Below, in pieces: positions 25,850-35,079 of a DNA stretch of 64,000 bases (positions within the stretch are counted from its first letter, which is position 1; each line of letters begins with the position of its first letter). The stretch is from an uncultured Paracoccaceae bacterium. Lineage in GTDB: Bacteria > Pseudomonadota > Alphaproteobacteria > Rhodobacterales > Rhodobacteraceae. Location: assembly GCA_947498415.1 (NCBI GenBank), contig CANMKB010000002.1, positions 186,001 through 250,000 on the forward strand, in the 5' to 3' direction. A program made the translations under genes and the position numbers. Below the pieces are notes generated by a model. The model saw only the letters and a program-made list of their open reading frames with translations. It was not told the origin of the DNA and did no database searches.

Positions 25850-26023
25850 CGTTTGAACGATGCGACGCTTGTGAAGCGGCAGATTGTTTGACGCTTGAAT
25901 AGGAGTTCATCAAAATCAGCCGTTCAAACTAGCGCAATCGAGAGACATAATGCCAGACGAAGTGGATGTTGGATTTAACCATTTAAACAGCTGTTTTGAT
26001 GGCTGCGCTTTGCCGAATTCACT

Positions 26024-26344
26024 TCATGGCAAATACTCTGGGGCGAATATCTGTAAGAAACCGACCACCAAAAATAACGCAAAAAAACTGAACGCAGCGT
26101 ATCCAATAGCTTTTGCCCACTTCCTCCGTAACTCGGGGAAAATCTCACCTGCAATGAAATGTCCAAAGGTATTGTTGACGCCATTTGGGTTGGCCAAATC
26201 CTTCCATGGGCTCTGCGCATCCTCCCAGTCCGAGGTTCCCGACAAGGTAAAGACAACCTTTGCCTGCCAATAGAACGCGACCCCAAATGCGATCAAGGTG
26301 TTTGCAAACAGCAAAAGCGCAATGAAAGAAACAAAATAGGTCAT
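26024..26344 (-). CDS. Hypothetical membrane protein, 106 aa
   Basis: Two hydrophobic helices (FVSFIALLLFANTLIAFGVAFYW at the N-terminus and AAFSFFALFLVVGFLQIFA at the C-terminus) flank an external or cytoplasmic loop of about 45 residues. The ribosome site before ATG 26344 is weak. The plus strand also has an open frame here, but only the minus-strand one yields membrane-type segments. The 230 bp between this gene and tpiA hold just the tpiA terminator. Function unknown. Confidence 0.6.
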   Translation of the reverse strand: MTYFVSFIALLLFANTLIAFGVAFYWQAKVVFTLSGTSDWEDAQSPWKDLANPNGVNNTFGHFIAGEIFPELRRKWAKAIGYAAFSFFALFLVVGFLQIFAPEYLP

Positions 26345-26568
26345 GGGCCGGACATAATGGTCTGCGACACGTTATTCAATTCTAACCGCAGATATTGGTA
26401 CATCGTGCAGCGTCTGCGACTTTGAGCTCACTCACGCCTATCGCCGCGGGGATCGCGCAGGGCCGCTTCACCCTAAGGAGTCAGCGGCGTTGCCTGAAAA
26501 AATCTCGCCTGCCGTAGAGGGCAAAGAGCTATCTATAGGTGGCAAACTATCGGGCACGCAAAACGTCC

Positions 26569-28452
26569 CTAGAACACCACATTCATCATCGTCATCGACA
26601 CCACAAGGAACAGGATCGTCATGATCCCCCCGCTTTTGACAAAGTCGGTCACCTTATAGCCTGCTGGCCCCATGATCAGCGCATTCACCTGATGGGTTGG
26701 GATGAGGAAGCTGTTGGATGTACTGATCGCAACGGTCAGGGCAAAAATGGCCGGGTCTCCGCCCGCGGCAACAGCAATAGACACCGCCAGCGGCACCAGC
26801 AGCACTGTTGCCCCCACATTCGACATCACAAGCGTAAAGATCGTGGCCAGTACGGCAACGCCTGTCTGAAGGGCCCACAACGGCCAACCATCCAGCAAGG
26901 CCAAGATTTGATGCGCAATCCATTCAGCCGTGCCCGTGCTTTGCACCGCCTGCCCCAAGGGAATAAGACTGGCCAAAAGGAACACCGTGCTCCAACTGAC
27001 GGCCTCATAGGCCTCGTCGACATCCAGCACTTTGGTCAAAATCATCCCAACCGCGCCCACCAATAGGCACAGCGACAGCCGCACGTCAGAGAATAGGATC
27101 AGCCCCAGGGCAATCGCAAAGAACAGCAGCGCCCAGCCCAGCTTGCGCGGGCGCAGCTCTTCGCGTGGGAAATCTTGGGTCACGACCACAAAGTCTTTGT
27201 CATTGGTCAGCTTGGTCAAAGCCTCCCATGTGATATGCACCACAAGCGTATCGCCCACCTTAAAAGGCACTTCGGCAATGGCAGTGGCCTCATGGTCATC
27301 GGTTTCGATATAGCTCAGCGTGTCCCCATCTCGGTGAATGGCCAGCATCGACGCCGTATAGGCCTTACGAAACGATATCTCATGGGCCGTTTTGCCAATC
27401 AGGCTAGAGCCCGGCGGAATAACAACTTCGGCTACACCAGACTTGGTCGGCGCGTAATCTTCGGCAAAGACTTCAAGGTCTTTGTGCAGGGTGAAGTCTT
27501 CGTTCAAGACCATTTCGCGAATGCCCTTGAGCGGGCCAAGCACCGCCAAACGACAAGGTGTCTCGATCTGCGTGGTGATCAGGGGCGCAAACCAACGCTG
27601 ACCACTGACGGCGGACCCGATGATATACACATGATATTTTTGCATAATTTCATCGAAAGTCAGCTTTTGGCATGGATGACGCTCTGGGATGGTTATTTCA
27701 ACGATATCAGTATGTAAGCCATAGATGCTACGGAGGTATTCCTTCAAAGATTGTGCAGATGTCCCGTCGCCGGTTTTGCTTCCCTTTGGCAAAACCCAGC
27801 GGCCAAACACAACGAAATACAGAATACCAGTGATCACCAAACAGACCCCAATAGGGGTGACGGAAAACAGCCCAAAGGGCGCCATCTTTTCACCTTCAGG
27901 CAGCATTTGGTTGGCCGCAAGAATCAGGTCATTGAGTAGGATCAAAGGCGACGAGCCCACAAGCGTCATGGTGCCGCCCAAAATCGCACAAAATCCCATG
28001 GGCATGAGCAATCGTGACAAAGGAATTTCAGTGCGAACAGAAATACGGCTGACAACCGGTAAAAACAGCGCCGCCGCCCCAACGTTTTGCATAAACGATG
28101 AAATAACACCAACGGTGCCAGAGATGATCGGGATTATGCGCCCTTCGGTTTTTCCACCTTTTTTCAAGATGATAGCTGCTACTTTTCCCATGATGCCTGT
28201 CTTGTCCAGACCGGCCCCAATGATCATCACCGCAATAATCGAGATCACCGCGTTTGAGGCAAACCCGTCAAACAGTTTGGTCACATCCGCGATGTTTTGA
28301 GTGGCAGGCAGTTGCGAGAGCAACCCGAGTATGACCATGACTAATATGGCCGCTAAGTCTATTCGAACAATTTCAGAAACAAACAGAAATACTGTGAAGG
28401 CCAGCAGTCCTAGGACCACCGACATCTCTAACGTCAATGTAATGGATTCCAA
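26569..28452 (-). CDS. SLC13-family transporter with central TrkA-C domains
   Basis: A 627-aa transporter. N-terminal helices (about 1-190) and C-terminal helices (about 415-620) surround a soluble section with two TrkA-C-like domains (VVEITIPERHPCQKLTF and VAEVVIPPGSSLIGKTAHEI). The ISGTVGVISSFMQNVGAAALFLP and MSNVGATVLLVP segments are the paired anion-binding repeats of the SLC13/DASS superfamily, which moves sulfate or dicarboxylates; which one is not readable. TTG 28452 is chosen because AAGGAGG stands 9 bases before it; ATG 28425 has no ribosome site. About 224 bp downstream hold no clear gene. Confidence 0.9.
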   Translation of the reverse strand: MESITLTLEMSVVLGLLAFTVFLFVSEIVRIDLAAILVMVILGLLSQLPATQNIADVTKLFDGFASNAVISIIAVMIIGAGLDKTGIMGKVAAIILKKGGKTEGRIIPIISGTVGVISSFMQNVGAAALFLPVVSRISVRTEIPLSRLLMPMGFCAILGGTMTLVGSSPLILLNDLILAANQMLPEGEKMAPFGLFSVTPIGVCLVITGILYFVVFGRWVLPKGSKTGDGTSAQSLKEYLRSIYGLHTDIVEITIPERHPCQKLTFDEIMQKYHVYIIGSAVSGQRWFAPLITTQIETPCRLAVLGPLKGIREMVLNEDFTLHKDLEVFAEDYAPTKSGVAEVVIPPGSSLIGKTAHEISFRKAYTASMLAIHRDGDTLSYIETDDHEATAIAEVPFKVGDTLVVHITWEALTKLTNDKDFVVVTQDFPREELRPRKLGWALLFFAIALGLILFSDVRLSLCLLVGAVGMILTKVLDVDEAYEAVSWSTVFLLASLIPLGQAVQSTGTAEWIAHQILALLDGWPLWALQTGVAVLATIFTLVMSNVGATVLLVPLAVSIAVAAGGDPAIFALTVAISTSNSFLIPTHQVNALIMGPAGYKVTDFVKSGGIMTILFLVVSMTMMNVVF

Positions 28453-28585
28453 GTGCCCGCGCCTCCTTCTGATAATTAATGTGCATAATTCAAGCGAGAC
28501 ACACAATATTGTTTCGCGATTTTCTTGAATGATCTTTTAACTTTTCACCCTTGCGCCCGTTTTCAGATCGGTGTCCTCTGCGCGA

Positions 28586-29767
28586 ATGACCGACTTAATT
28601 CAATCCCCGACTGACCCTGACTTTGTTCAGAACCCCTACCCGTTTTATGCCGGGGCATTGGAGCACAGTTCTGTTCAATTTTGGCATGATTACAATATGT
28701 TGGCCGCCTTTTCTCATGCAGCAGTTTCCGTATTGTTCAAGGATCGTCGATTGGGACGCGAAGTGCCTGAGCACTTGGCCAAAGAGCCATCTGACCACAC
28801 CAAACCTTTTTACGCGATCGAAGCGCATTCCATGCTAGAGCTTGAGCCACCACGCCACACCCGGCTGCGCGGCTTGGTGATGCGGGCGTTTACCTCGCGC
28901 CGCATTCAGACTTTGGGGCCAGAGATTGAAACGCTGACCCACGCGTTAATAGATAACTTCCCCGACGAACCGTTTGATTTGCTGACAGAATTTGCCACCC
29001 ACCTGCCCGTCATCATCATCGCGCGACTGTTGGGTGTACCCGAAGATATGGCACCGCGTTTGCTGAGATGGTCAAACGCGATGGTCGGCATGTATCAGGC
29101 CGCCCGCACCCACGAGATGGAGCTTGCAGCGGCACAGGCCTCGACCGAATTTGCCGATTTCATCCGCAGCTATGTTGATGAGAAACGGGGCAAGCCTGGG
29201 GATGACCTGTTGTCAGAGCTGATCGCCGCCGAAGAAGATGGAGAGAAACTGTCGACAGACGAGTTGATTTCCACCTGCATTTTGCTGCTCAACGCGGGTC
29301 ATGAGGCCACGGTGCATTCCATCGGCAATTCGGTGAAAACCTTGCTTGAAGTTGGGTTTAACCCAGCGTGGTTTGCCCCGGATATGGTTGCCCAAACCAT
29401 CGAAGAGCTGATCCGCTTTGATCCCCCCCTGCATATGTTCACACGCTATGCTTATGAGGAAGTTGAGATTGTCGGACACATTCTGAAACCCGGTGATCAG
29501 ATTGCATTGATGTTAGGGGCCGCCAATCGCGACCCTGCGATGTGGGACAATCCGCATAAGTTTAACCCAAATCGCCCCATCAAAACGAACATGGCTTTTG
29601 GCGCTGGCCGGCACTTTTGCGTGGGCGCCCCACTGGCGCGGCTTGAACTTCAGATCGCGCTGCCCATCTTGTTTGAGCGCTGCCCTAACTTGACACTAAC
29701 AGCCAAGCCGAAATACGGAAATGTCTACCATTTCCATGGGTTAGAGGAGCTGCGCGTCAGCCGCTGA
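28586..29767 (+). CDS. Cytochrome P450
   Basis: A 393-aa soluble bacterial P450. The heme-Cys loop is FGAGRHFCVGAPLARLE near the C-terminus, the I-helix oxygen-activation motif is LLNAGHEATVHSI, and the K-helix ExxR is EELIRFD. These enzymes insert oxygen into a hydrophobic substrate using electrons from a ferredoxin; no ferredoxin gene is adjacent. ATG 28586 is taken over a GTG at 28571; neither has a good ribosome site. Its stop is flush with the converging Lrp gene. Confidence 0.92.
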   Translation: MTDLIQSPTDPDFVQNPYPFYAGALEHSSVQFWHDYNMLAAFSHAAVSVLFKDRRLGREVPEHLAKEPSDHTKPFYAIEAHSMLELEPPRHTRLRGLVMRAFTSRRIQTLGPEIETLTHALIDNFPDEPFDLLTEFATHLPVIIIARLLGVPEDMAPRLLRWSNAMVGMYQAARTHEMELAAAQASTEFADFIRSYVDEKRGKPGDDLLSELIAAEEDGEKLSTDELISTCILLLNAGHEATVHSIGNSVKTLLEVGFNPAWFAPDMVAQTIEELIRFDPPLHMFTRYAYEEVEIVGHILKPGDQIALMLGAANRDPAMWDNPHKFNPNRPIKTNMAFGAGRHFCVGAPLARLELQIALPILFERCPNLTLTAKPKYGNVYHFHGLEELRVSR

Positions 29768-30238
29768 TCATTCTTCGACCAAAGGTAGGAAGGTCGTGGA
29801 TTTGATCTCTTCCATCGACAAAAGCGCGGTTACATTGTGCACACGCACCTCTGAAATCAGCGCCTGATAGAACTTGTCATAGGCACGTGCATTCGCCACG
29901 CGTACCTTGAGGATGTAATCAATATCCCCCGCAAGCCGATGGGCCTCTTGCACTTCGGGGCGATCTTTAAGGGCCTTAAGGAACTTGGCCTGCCAATCGG
30001 CCTCATGTGCGCTGGTGCGGATCAAGACAAAGAAACACGCCTCAAAACCCAACGCCTCTGCATCCAGCAAAGCCGTTGTTTGTTTGATGATTCCGCCCTC
30101 GCGCAGCTTACGAATTCGATTCCAAACTGGGGTCTTCGAAGAGCCGACTCGACGCGCAATTTCGTCCAAAGACAGCGCCGCGTCCTGTTGCAACTCATCA
30201 AGAATTTTCCGATCCATCTCGTCAATTCGCAACGCCAT
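29768..30238 (-). CDS. Lrp/AsnC-family transcriptional regulator
   Basis: A 156-aa regulator with an N-terminal HTH (MDRKILDELQQDAALSLDEIARRVGSSKTPVWNRIRKL in part) and a C-terminal RAM ligand-binding domain (FVLIRTSAHEADW to VTALLSMEEIKSTT). ATG 30238 is preceded by GAGGGAAACGGG. It is divergent from cysG across 143 bp, so control of the sulfate-reduction genes is likely by position. The effector is unknown, possibly an amino acid such as cysteine. Confidence 0.9.
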   Translation of the reverse strand: MALRIDEMDRKILDELQQDAALSLDEIARRVGSSKTPVWNRIRKLREGGIIKQTTALLDAEALGFEACFFVLIRTSAHEADWQAKFLKALKDRPEVQEAHRLAGDIDYILKVRVANARAYDKFYQALISEVRVHNVTALLSMEEIKSTTFLPLVEE

Positions 30239-30329
30239 CCCGTTTCCCTCAGTATTTTGGAACATTCAGGTCGATTTTGAAACCCACAAGAACATTCGTT
30301 TCTATTTTCGCCGATACCTAGCGCAACAC

Positions 30330-30343
30330 AGGAACAATTTCCT
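30330..30343. promoter_or_regulatory. Candidate operator between lrp-like gene and cysG
   Basis: AGGAA-CAAT-TTCCT is a 14-bp palindrome overlapping a -10-like TATATT (30343-30348). Its size and A/T centre fit Lrp-family sites. A second motif, AACATTC, occurs at 30261 and 30291. Confidence 0.4.
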
Positions 30344-30381
30344 ATATTACATTCAAAGTCAAACACGTAAGGTGCATCGCC

Positions 30382-31776
30382 ATGAAACACTTCCCCGTCT
30401 ATCTGTCTGTAGAAGGACAGCGCATTGTCCTTTCGGGCGGTGGCGAGGCGGCTGTGGCGAAACTGCGCCTGTTGCTTAAGACCGAAGCAACCATCGAAGT
30501 TTTCGCCGTAAAGGCGGATGCCGAAATTCATGCATGGGCCTCCGACCATAAGCTGACCTTGATTGCCCGCCCACTGCAAGTTGGTGACGTCGATGGCGCA
30601 GCGTTGTTTTATGCGGCGGACGAAGACGAAATCGAAGATGCTCGTACATCGAGCCTTGCCCGAGACGCTGGCGTCTTGGCCAACATCGTCGATAACCTAC
30701 AAGACAGCCAATTCATCACGCCCGCGATCGTCGACCGTGACCCGGTGACTGTAGCGATTGGCACCGAAGGCGCGGCTCCTGTTTTGGCCCGCGCCATCAA
30801 AGCGGATTTAGAAGAGCGCCTTTCCCCAAATCTTGGGATGCTGGCACGGATCGGCAAATCTTTCCGCAAAGCCGCCGAGGCACTGCCTTGGGGCCGTGCC
30901 CGTCGCAACTTTTGGTCAGACTACTACTTTAAAGCAGGCCCTCGGATTGAAACCAAAGGCGAAGCAGCCGCACAGCAAGCGCTGGACGAACTACTGTTTG
31001 CCCATCTTTATGCAGGCAAAGACGCTGGGCACGTTGCTTTTGTCGGCGCGGGCCCCGGTGATCCTGAATTGCTGACACTCAAAGCCCGCAAAGCGCTACA
31101 TTCCGCGGATGTCGTGATTTATGATCGCTTGGTTGCCCCAGAAATTCTGGAACTGGCCCGCCGCGAAGCGCAGCTGATTGATGCGGGCAAAACCCCCTAT
31201 GGGCAGCAAACCCCACAGGAAACGATCAACGAACTGATCGTCACACATGCCCGCAAAGGGGCGCATGTGGTGCGATTGAAATCTGGCGATCCAACGGTCT
31301 TTGGCCGTTTGGATGAAGAGATCGAGGCCTGCGATGCCAATGCTGTTCCCTGGCACGTCATTCCTGGCATCACTGCCGCCTCTGCGGCGGTGGCCTCGAT
31401 CGGCCAGAGCCTGACCAAACGCGGTCGGAACTCTGGTGTCCGCATTTTGACCGGACATGATGTAGCAGGTTTTGCAGATCACGAATGGCGTGATCTGGCA
31501 AAGCCCGGCCAAGTGGCCGCGATCTATATGGGCAAAAAAGCCGCTCGGTTCATTCAGGGCCGCTTGATCATGCATGGCGCAGATCCAGCAACCCCGGTGA
31601 GTGTGATCGAAAACGCCTCTCGTCCAAACCAACGTGTTGTGACCTCGACCATCGCAACACTTCCAACCGATTTGGCAAATGCAGACCTGTCAGGTCCGGC
31701 GCTGACTTTTGTTGGCCTGACCCCGCGTTCTGCGGTTGCCGTCCTACCTTATACCAAGAAACAGGAGCTCGCCTGA
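30382..31776 (+). CDS. cysG: Siroheme synthase (three activities)
   Basis: A 464-aa fusion. The N-terminal CysG_N part (VLSGGGEAAVAKLRLLL, then the dehydrogenase/ferrochelatase region to about 210) oxidises and inserts iron. The C-terminal SUMT methyltransferase (VAFVGAGPGDPELLTLKA from about 215, VVRLKSGDPTVFGR, VIPGITAASA) makes precorrin-2 from uroporphyrinogen III. Siroheme is the prosthetic group of the sulfite reductase encoded downstream, which explains the operon. Upstream the Lrp regulator is divergent. Confidence 0.95.
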   Translation: MKHFPVYLSVEGQRIVLSGGGEAAVAKLRLLLKTEATIEVFAVKADAEIHAWASDHKLTLIARPLQVGDVDGAALFYAADEDEIEDARTSSLARDAGVLANIVDNLQDSQFITPAIVDRDPVTVAIGTEGAAPVLARAIKADLEERLSPNLGMLARIGKSFRKAAEALPWGRARRNFWSDYYFKAGPRIETKGEAAAQQALDELLFAHLYAGKDAGHVAFVGAGPGDPELLTLKARKALHSADVVIYDRLVAPEILELARREAQLIDAGKTPYGQQTPQETINELIVTHARKGAHVVRLKSGDPTVFGRLDEEIEACDANAVPWHVIPGITAASAAVASIGQSLTKRGRNSGVRILTGHDVAGFADHEWRDLAKPGQVAAIYMGKKAARFIQGRLIMHGADPATPVSVIENASRPNQRVVTSTIATLPTDLANADLSGPALTFVGLTPRSAVAVLPYTKKQELA

Positions 31777-31777
31777 T

Positions 31778-32080
31778 ATGGCCCGCGCTTTCACTCCAAA
31801 AGTCATCACTGCAAACCACCTTCTGGAAGGTGACGTGATCTATATGACCGACACCGGTGAGTGGACACGCCTCATGTCTGAGGCTGTTCTGTTGACCGAT
31901 GAAGCTGATGCAGATGTACGTCTGCTGGAAGCTCAACAACAAACCGACGTGACCGTTGGGGCCTATTTGGCAGATGCCATTGAAGGCGAAGACGGTCGTC
32001 CATCCCCCACCCATTTCCGCGAAGAGTTCCGCCGTACAGGCCCTAGCAACTACTTCCACGGCAAGCAGGCAGAGGCATAA
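31778..32080 (+). CDS. DUF2849 protein of the sulfite reductase operon
   Basis: A 100-aa soluble protein: beta-rich N-terminus (AFTPKVITANHLLEGDVIYMTDTGEW in part) and an acidic, charged remainder. ATG 31778 is 1 bp after the cysG stop, with AGGAGCTCG upstream. It always sits between cysG and cysI in this layout as I know it, so a role in sulfite reductase function is likely; no mechanism can be read. Confidence 0.85.
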   Translation: MARAFTPKVITANHLLEGDVIYMTDTGEWTRLMSEAVLLTDEADADVRLLEAQQQTDVTVGAYLADAIEGEDGRPSPTHFREEFRRTGPSNYFHGKQAEA

Positions 32081-32082
32081 TC

Positions 32083-33753
32083 ATGTATCAGTACAACGAC
32101 TTTGACAGCGCCTTTCTGGCAGAACGCAACCGGCAATTCCGTGGCCAGGTGGAGCGTCGTATCGACGGTTCCCTGACCGAAGAAGAATTCCGCCCACTGC
32201 GTCTGATGAACGGCCTGTATCTACAGCTGCACGCCTACATGCTGCGTGTTGCGGTGCCTTATGGCACCCTGTCTGCGGATCAGATGGATACATTGGCTGT
32301 GCTCGCTGAAAAGTGGGACAAGGGCTATGGCCATTTCACCACGCGTCAAAACATCCAGTACAACTGGCCAAAACTGAACGATGTGCCTGACATGCTCGAC
32401 GAGCTGGCCAAGGTGAACATGCACGCCATCCAGACCTCTGGGAACACAATCCGTAACGTGACCGCCGACCATTTTGCCGGCGCCGCAGCGGACGAAGTCG
32501 CAGATCCACGCCCAGTGGCTGAATTGATCCGTCAGTGGTCCACAGATCACCCGGAATTCCAGTTCTTGCCACGTAAGTTCAAGATTGCCGTTTCCGGTGC
32601 CGCAAACAATGACCGCGCCGTGATCAAGGCCCATGACATTGGTCTGTATATCGTTGAAAACGATGCGGGTGAGATCGGCTATCAGCTGGTTGTCGGCGGT
32701 GGCCTAGGCCGTACGCCAATGATTGGTAAAGTCTTGAAAGACTTCATCAAACAAGAAGACCTGTTGTCTTATCTTGAAGCGACAGTCTCTGTCTGGAACC
32801 TGCTGGGTCGTCGCGACAACAAATACAAAGCGCGTATCAAGATCACTGTGCATGAGCACGGCATCGACGAAATTCGTGAACGTGTTGAAGAACGTTTCCA
32901 AGCGATCCGTCCAACCTTTGGCGGCATTGATCTGGACATGTTTGAAGACATCAAAACCTTCTTTGCAGCACCAGAGTTCAAAACAGCGTCAACCGAAGCC
33001 TATGATGCGGCCTATGATGCAGATCCAATGTTCCGCAGCTGGGTGGATGCCAACCTGTCTGCGCACAAGCAGGATGATTACTCTATTGTGACCATCTCGC
33101 TTAAGAAGCATGGCGAAACACCGGGTGATGCAACTGCAGAGCAAATGCACGCGATGGCTGATATTGCCCGTCAGTTCGCCCATAACGAGCTGCGCATCAG
33201 CCACGAGCAAAACGTGATCCTGCCGCATGTTCATAAATCAGACTTGCCTGCAATCTATGCAGCCCTGAAAGAGCAAGAGCTGCACACCGCAAACATCGGT
33301 CTGGTCTCTGACATTATCGCCTGCCCGGGCATGGATTACTGTGCGCTGGCGACAGCGCGGTCGATTCCAGTGGCCCAGCAAATCGCGTCTCGTTTTGATG
33401 AGCTGAAGATCGAGCATGACATTGGTCATCTGCAAATCAAGATCTCAGGCTGCATCAACGCGTGTGGGCACCACCATGTAGGCCATATCGGCATTCTGGG
33501 TCTGGATCGCGCAGGCGTTGAAAACTACCAGATCACTCTGGGGGGCGATGCAACAAGCACAGCCGCCGTTGGTCAGCGCGTTGGTCCGGGCTTTGCCTAT
33601 GACGAAATCGTCCCTGCGATTGAACGCACCGTTCAAGGGTATCTGGAACTGCGTGAAGGCCCAGAAGAGACCTTTATCGAAACCTTCCGTCGTGTCGGCC
33701 TCGCGCCGTTCAAGGCGTTCATTTACCCCGAGGCGCAGGCCAATGCCGCATGA
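32083..33753 (+). CDS. cysI: Assimilatory nitrite/sulfite reductase hemoprotein
   Basis: A 556-aa siroheme-[4Fe-4S] enzyme that reduces sulfite to sulfide with six electrons. The cluster and siroheme Cys lie in CPGMDYC and GCINACGHHHVGHIG; the two parasite domains and the duplicated nitrite/sulfite reductase domains are seen. It starts 2 bp after the DUF2849 stop. A ferredoxin-NADP reductase gene ends the operon, so electrons probably come from ferredoxin or Fpr rather than from a CysJ flavoprotein, which is absent here. Nitrite cannot be excluded, but the cysH neighbour favours sulfite. Confidence 0.93.
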   Translation: MYQYNDFDSAFLAERNRQFRGQVERRIDGSLTEEEFRPLRLMNGLYLQLHAYMLRVAVPYGTLSADQMDTLAVLAEKWDKGYGHFTTRQNIQYNWPKLNDVPDMLDELAKVNMHAIQTSGNTIRNVTADHFAGAAADEVADPRPVAELIRQWSTDHPEFQFLPRKFKIAVSGAANNDRAVIKAHDIGLYIVENDAGEIGYQLVVGGGLGRTPMIGKVLKDFIKQEDLLSYLEATVSVWNLLGRRDNKYKARIKITVHEHGIDEIRERVEERFQAIRPTFGGIDLDMFEDIKTFFAAPEFKTASTEAYDAAYDADPMFRSWVDANLSAHKQDDYSIVTISLKKHGETPGDATAEQMHAMADIARQFAHNELRISHEQNVILPHVHKSDLPAIYAALKEQELHTANIGLVSDIIACPGMDYCALATARSIPVAQQIASRFDELKIEHDIGHLQIKISGCINACGHHHVGHIGILGLDRAGVENYQITLGGDATSTAAVGQRVGPGFAYDEIVPAIERTVQGYLELREGPEETFIETFRRVGLAPFKAFIYPEAQANAA

Positions 33754-34537
33754 TGACAACAGCTCTGTAAGTGCTGTGTCTGCTTTGAACTTAGGCGGGT
33801 CAGAGATTTCTGACCCCTTAAAGGACAAGGTCACACGGCTGAATGCCCAATTTAAGCATCACTCGGCAACTGCGGTGCTTGAAGGCGCGTTGAACAATGA
33901 TGATGTGGGCAAGCTTGCCCTCGTCAGCTCTTTTGGGGCGGAAAGTGTTGTGCTGCTGCATATCGCGGCCATGGTGGATCGCAATGTGAACGTGTTGTTT
34001 GTGGATACAGAAATGCTGTTCACCGAAACGCTGGAATATCAGCTTGAGGTGGCCGAGCGTCTGAACCTGACAAATCTGCAAGTGATCAAAGCCAGCCAAG
34101 CGGCCCTTGATGCCGAAGACCCGGATGGCACGTTGCATCAACGCGATACCGATGCCTGCTGTTCGCTGCGCAAGACCCGCCCGTTGCAAAAAGCGCTGCG
34201 TGGGTTTGATGGCTGGATTTCTGGGCGCAAACGGTTTCAGGCCGGCACACGCGCCGCCCTTGAGTTCTTTGAAGTCGAAGACCTGACAGGGCGCATCAAA
34301 GTAAACCCATTGGCCCATTGGGCCCCAGCAGATGTGTTGGCCTATATGGAAGAAAACCGTTTGCCACGGCACCCGCTTGTGGCCAAAGGCTATCCATCCA
34401 TCGGGTGCGCCCCTTGCACCAGCCCGGTTAAACCCGGCGAAGATCCACGGTCCGGCCGCTGGCGCGGACAAGATAAAACCGAATGCGGCATCCATTTCGA
34501 AAACGGAAAAATGGTGCGCAAAGGAGTAAACGCATGA
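33743..34537 (+). CDS. cysH: Adenylyl-sulfate (APS) reductase, Fe-S type
   Basis: A 264-aa thioredoxin-dependent reductase that converts activated sulfate to sulfite. The nucleotide loop is SSFGAESVVLL, then VDTEMLF, and the catalytic Cys is in KTECGIHFE (about residue 248). The pairs CC at 139-140 and CAPC at 222-225 are the four ligands of the [4Fe-4S] cluster that marks APS-using enzymes, not PAPS-using ones. ATG 33743 overlaps the cysI stop by 11 bp. Symbol follows family usage. Confidence 0.93.
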   Translation: MPHDDNSSVSAVSALNLGGSEISDPLKDKVTRLNAQFKHHSATAVLEGALNNDDVGKLALVSSFGAESVVLLHIAAMVDRNVNVLFVDTEMLFTETLEYQLEVAERLNLTNLQVIKASQAALDAEDPDGTLHQRDTDACCSLRKTRPLQKALRGFDGWISGRKRFQAGTRAALEFFEVEDLTGRIKVNPLAHWAPADVLAYMEENRLPRHPLVAKGYPSIGCAPCTSPVKPGEDPRSGRWRGQDKTECGIHFENGKMVRKGVNA

Positions 34538-34965
34538 CTGTTATTGTCACCGACACCGGCTTTGCAGCCGACGACTGGACCAACGGCTTTGTCGCATTAA
34601 ACGCTGACGCCGAAGAAGCCGCAAATGATGTGAAGGCATTGGATCTTGCATCTGACACTTTCCCTGAGAACCTGGGCAACCAGATTTCAGGCGTCGACAT
34701 GATCCGCATTGATTTCCCATCCTCTGCGGATGGCCGCGGCTTTACCATTGCGCGCCAATTGCGCCTGATGGGTTTTACAGGCCGGCTGCGGGCCAAGGGC
34801 CACGTTTTGGCAGATCAATACGCGATGGCGCGTCGGTCTGGCTTTGACGAGGTGGAAATTTCCGACGAGCTCGCTGCCCGCCAGCCAGAGGATCAATGGC
34901 TCTTCCGTGCCAATTGGAAAGAGCACGACTACCAAAATCGCCTTCGCGCGAAAGCAACAAAATAA
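34534..34965 (+). CDS. DUF934 protein of the sulfate-assimilation operon
   Basis: A 143-aa protein: TVIVTDTGFAADDW start, a core DMIRIDFPSSADGRGFTIARQLR and GFDEVEISDELAARQPED, typical of DUF934. ATG 34534 overlaps the cysH stop (ATGA). The fold appears to be alpha/beta. The family is a regular neighbour of cysH/cysI in proteobacteria; a helper role in sulfite reduction is inferred from position alone. Confidence 0.88.
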   Translation: MTVIVTDTGFAADDWTNGFVALNADAEEAANDVKALDLASDTFPENLGNQISGVDMIRIDFPSSADGRGFTIARQLRLMGFTGRLRAKGHVLADQYAMARRSGFDEVEISDELAARQPEDQWLFRANWKEHDYQNRLRAKATK

Positions 34966-35079
34966 AGGGCTTACGCCACAAGGTCATAGATTGGTGCATA
35001 CCAGACATGACGGAATTGGCCCTTTTCTCACGACTAGAAACTGTTACATGGAGGGCGGGTAATCCCGCCCATTGTTGAT

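Noticed and set aside
25950..26273. Plus-strand 107-codon open frame after tpiA
   Set aside because: It lies antisense to the membrane protein at 26024-26344, has no family-like sequence and no clear ribosome site; the minus strand gives proper hydrophobic helices.
26345..26568. Possible gene remnant between the membrane gene and the SLC13 gene
   Set aside because: Short open stretches exist in one frame but without ribosome site or recognisable homology.
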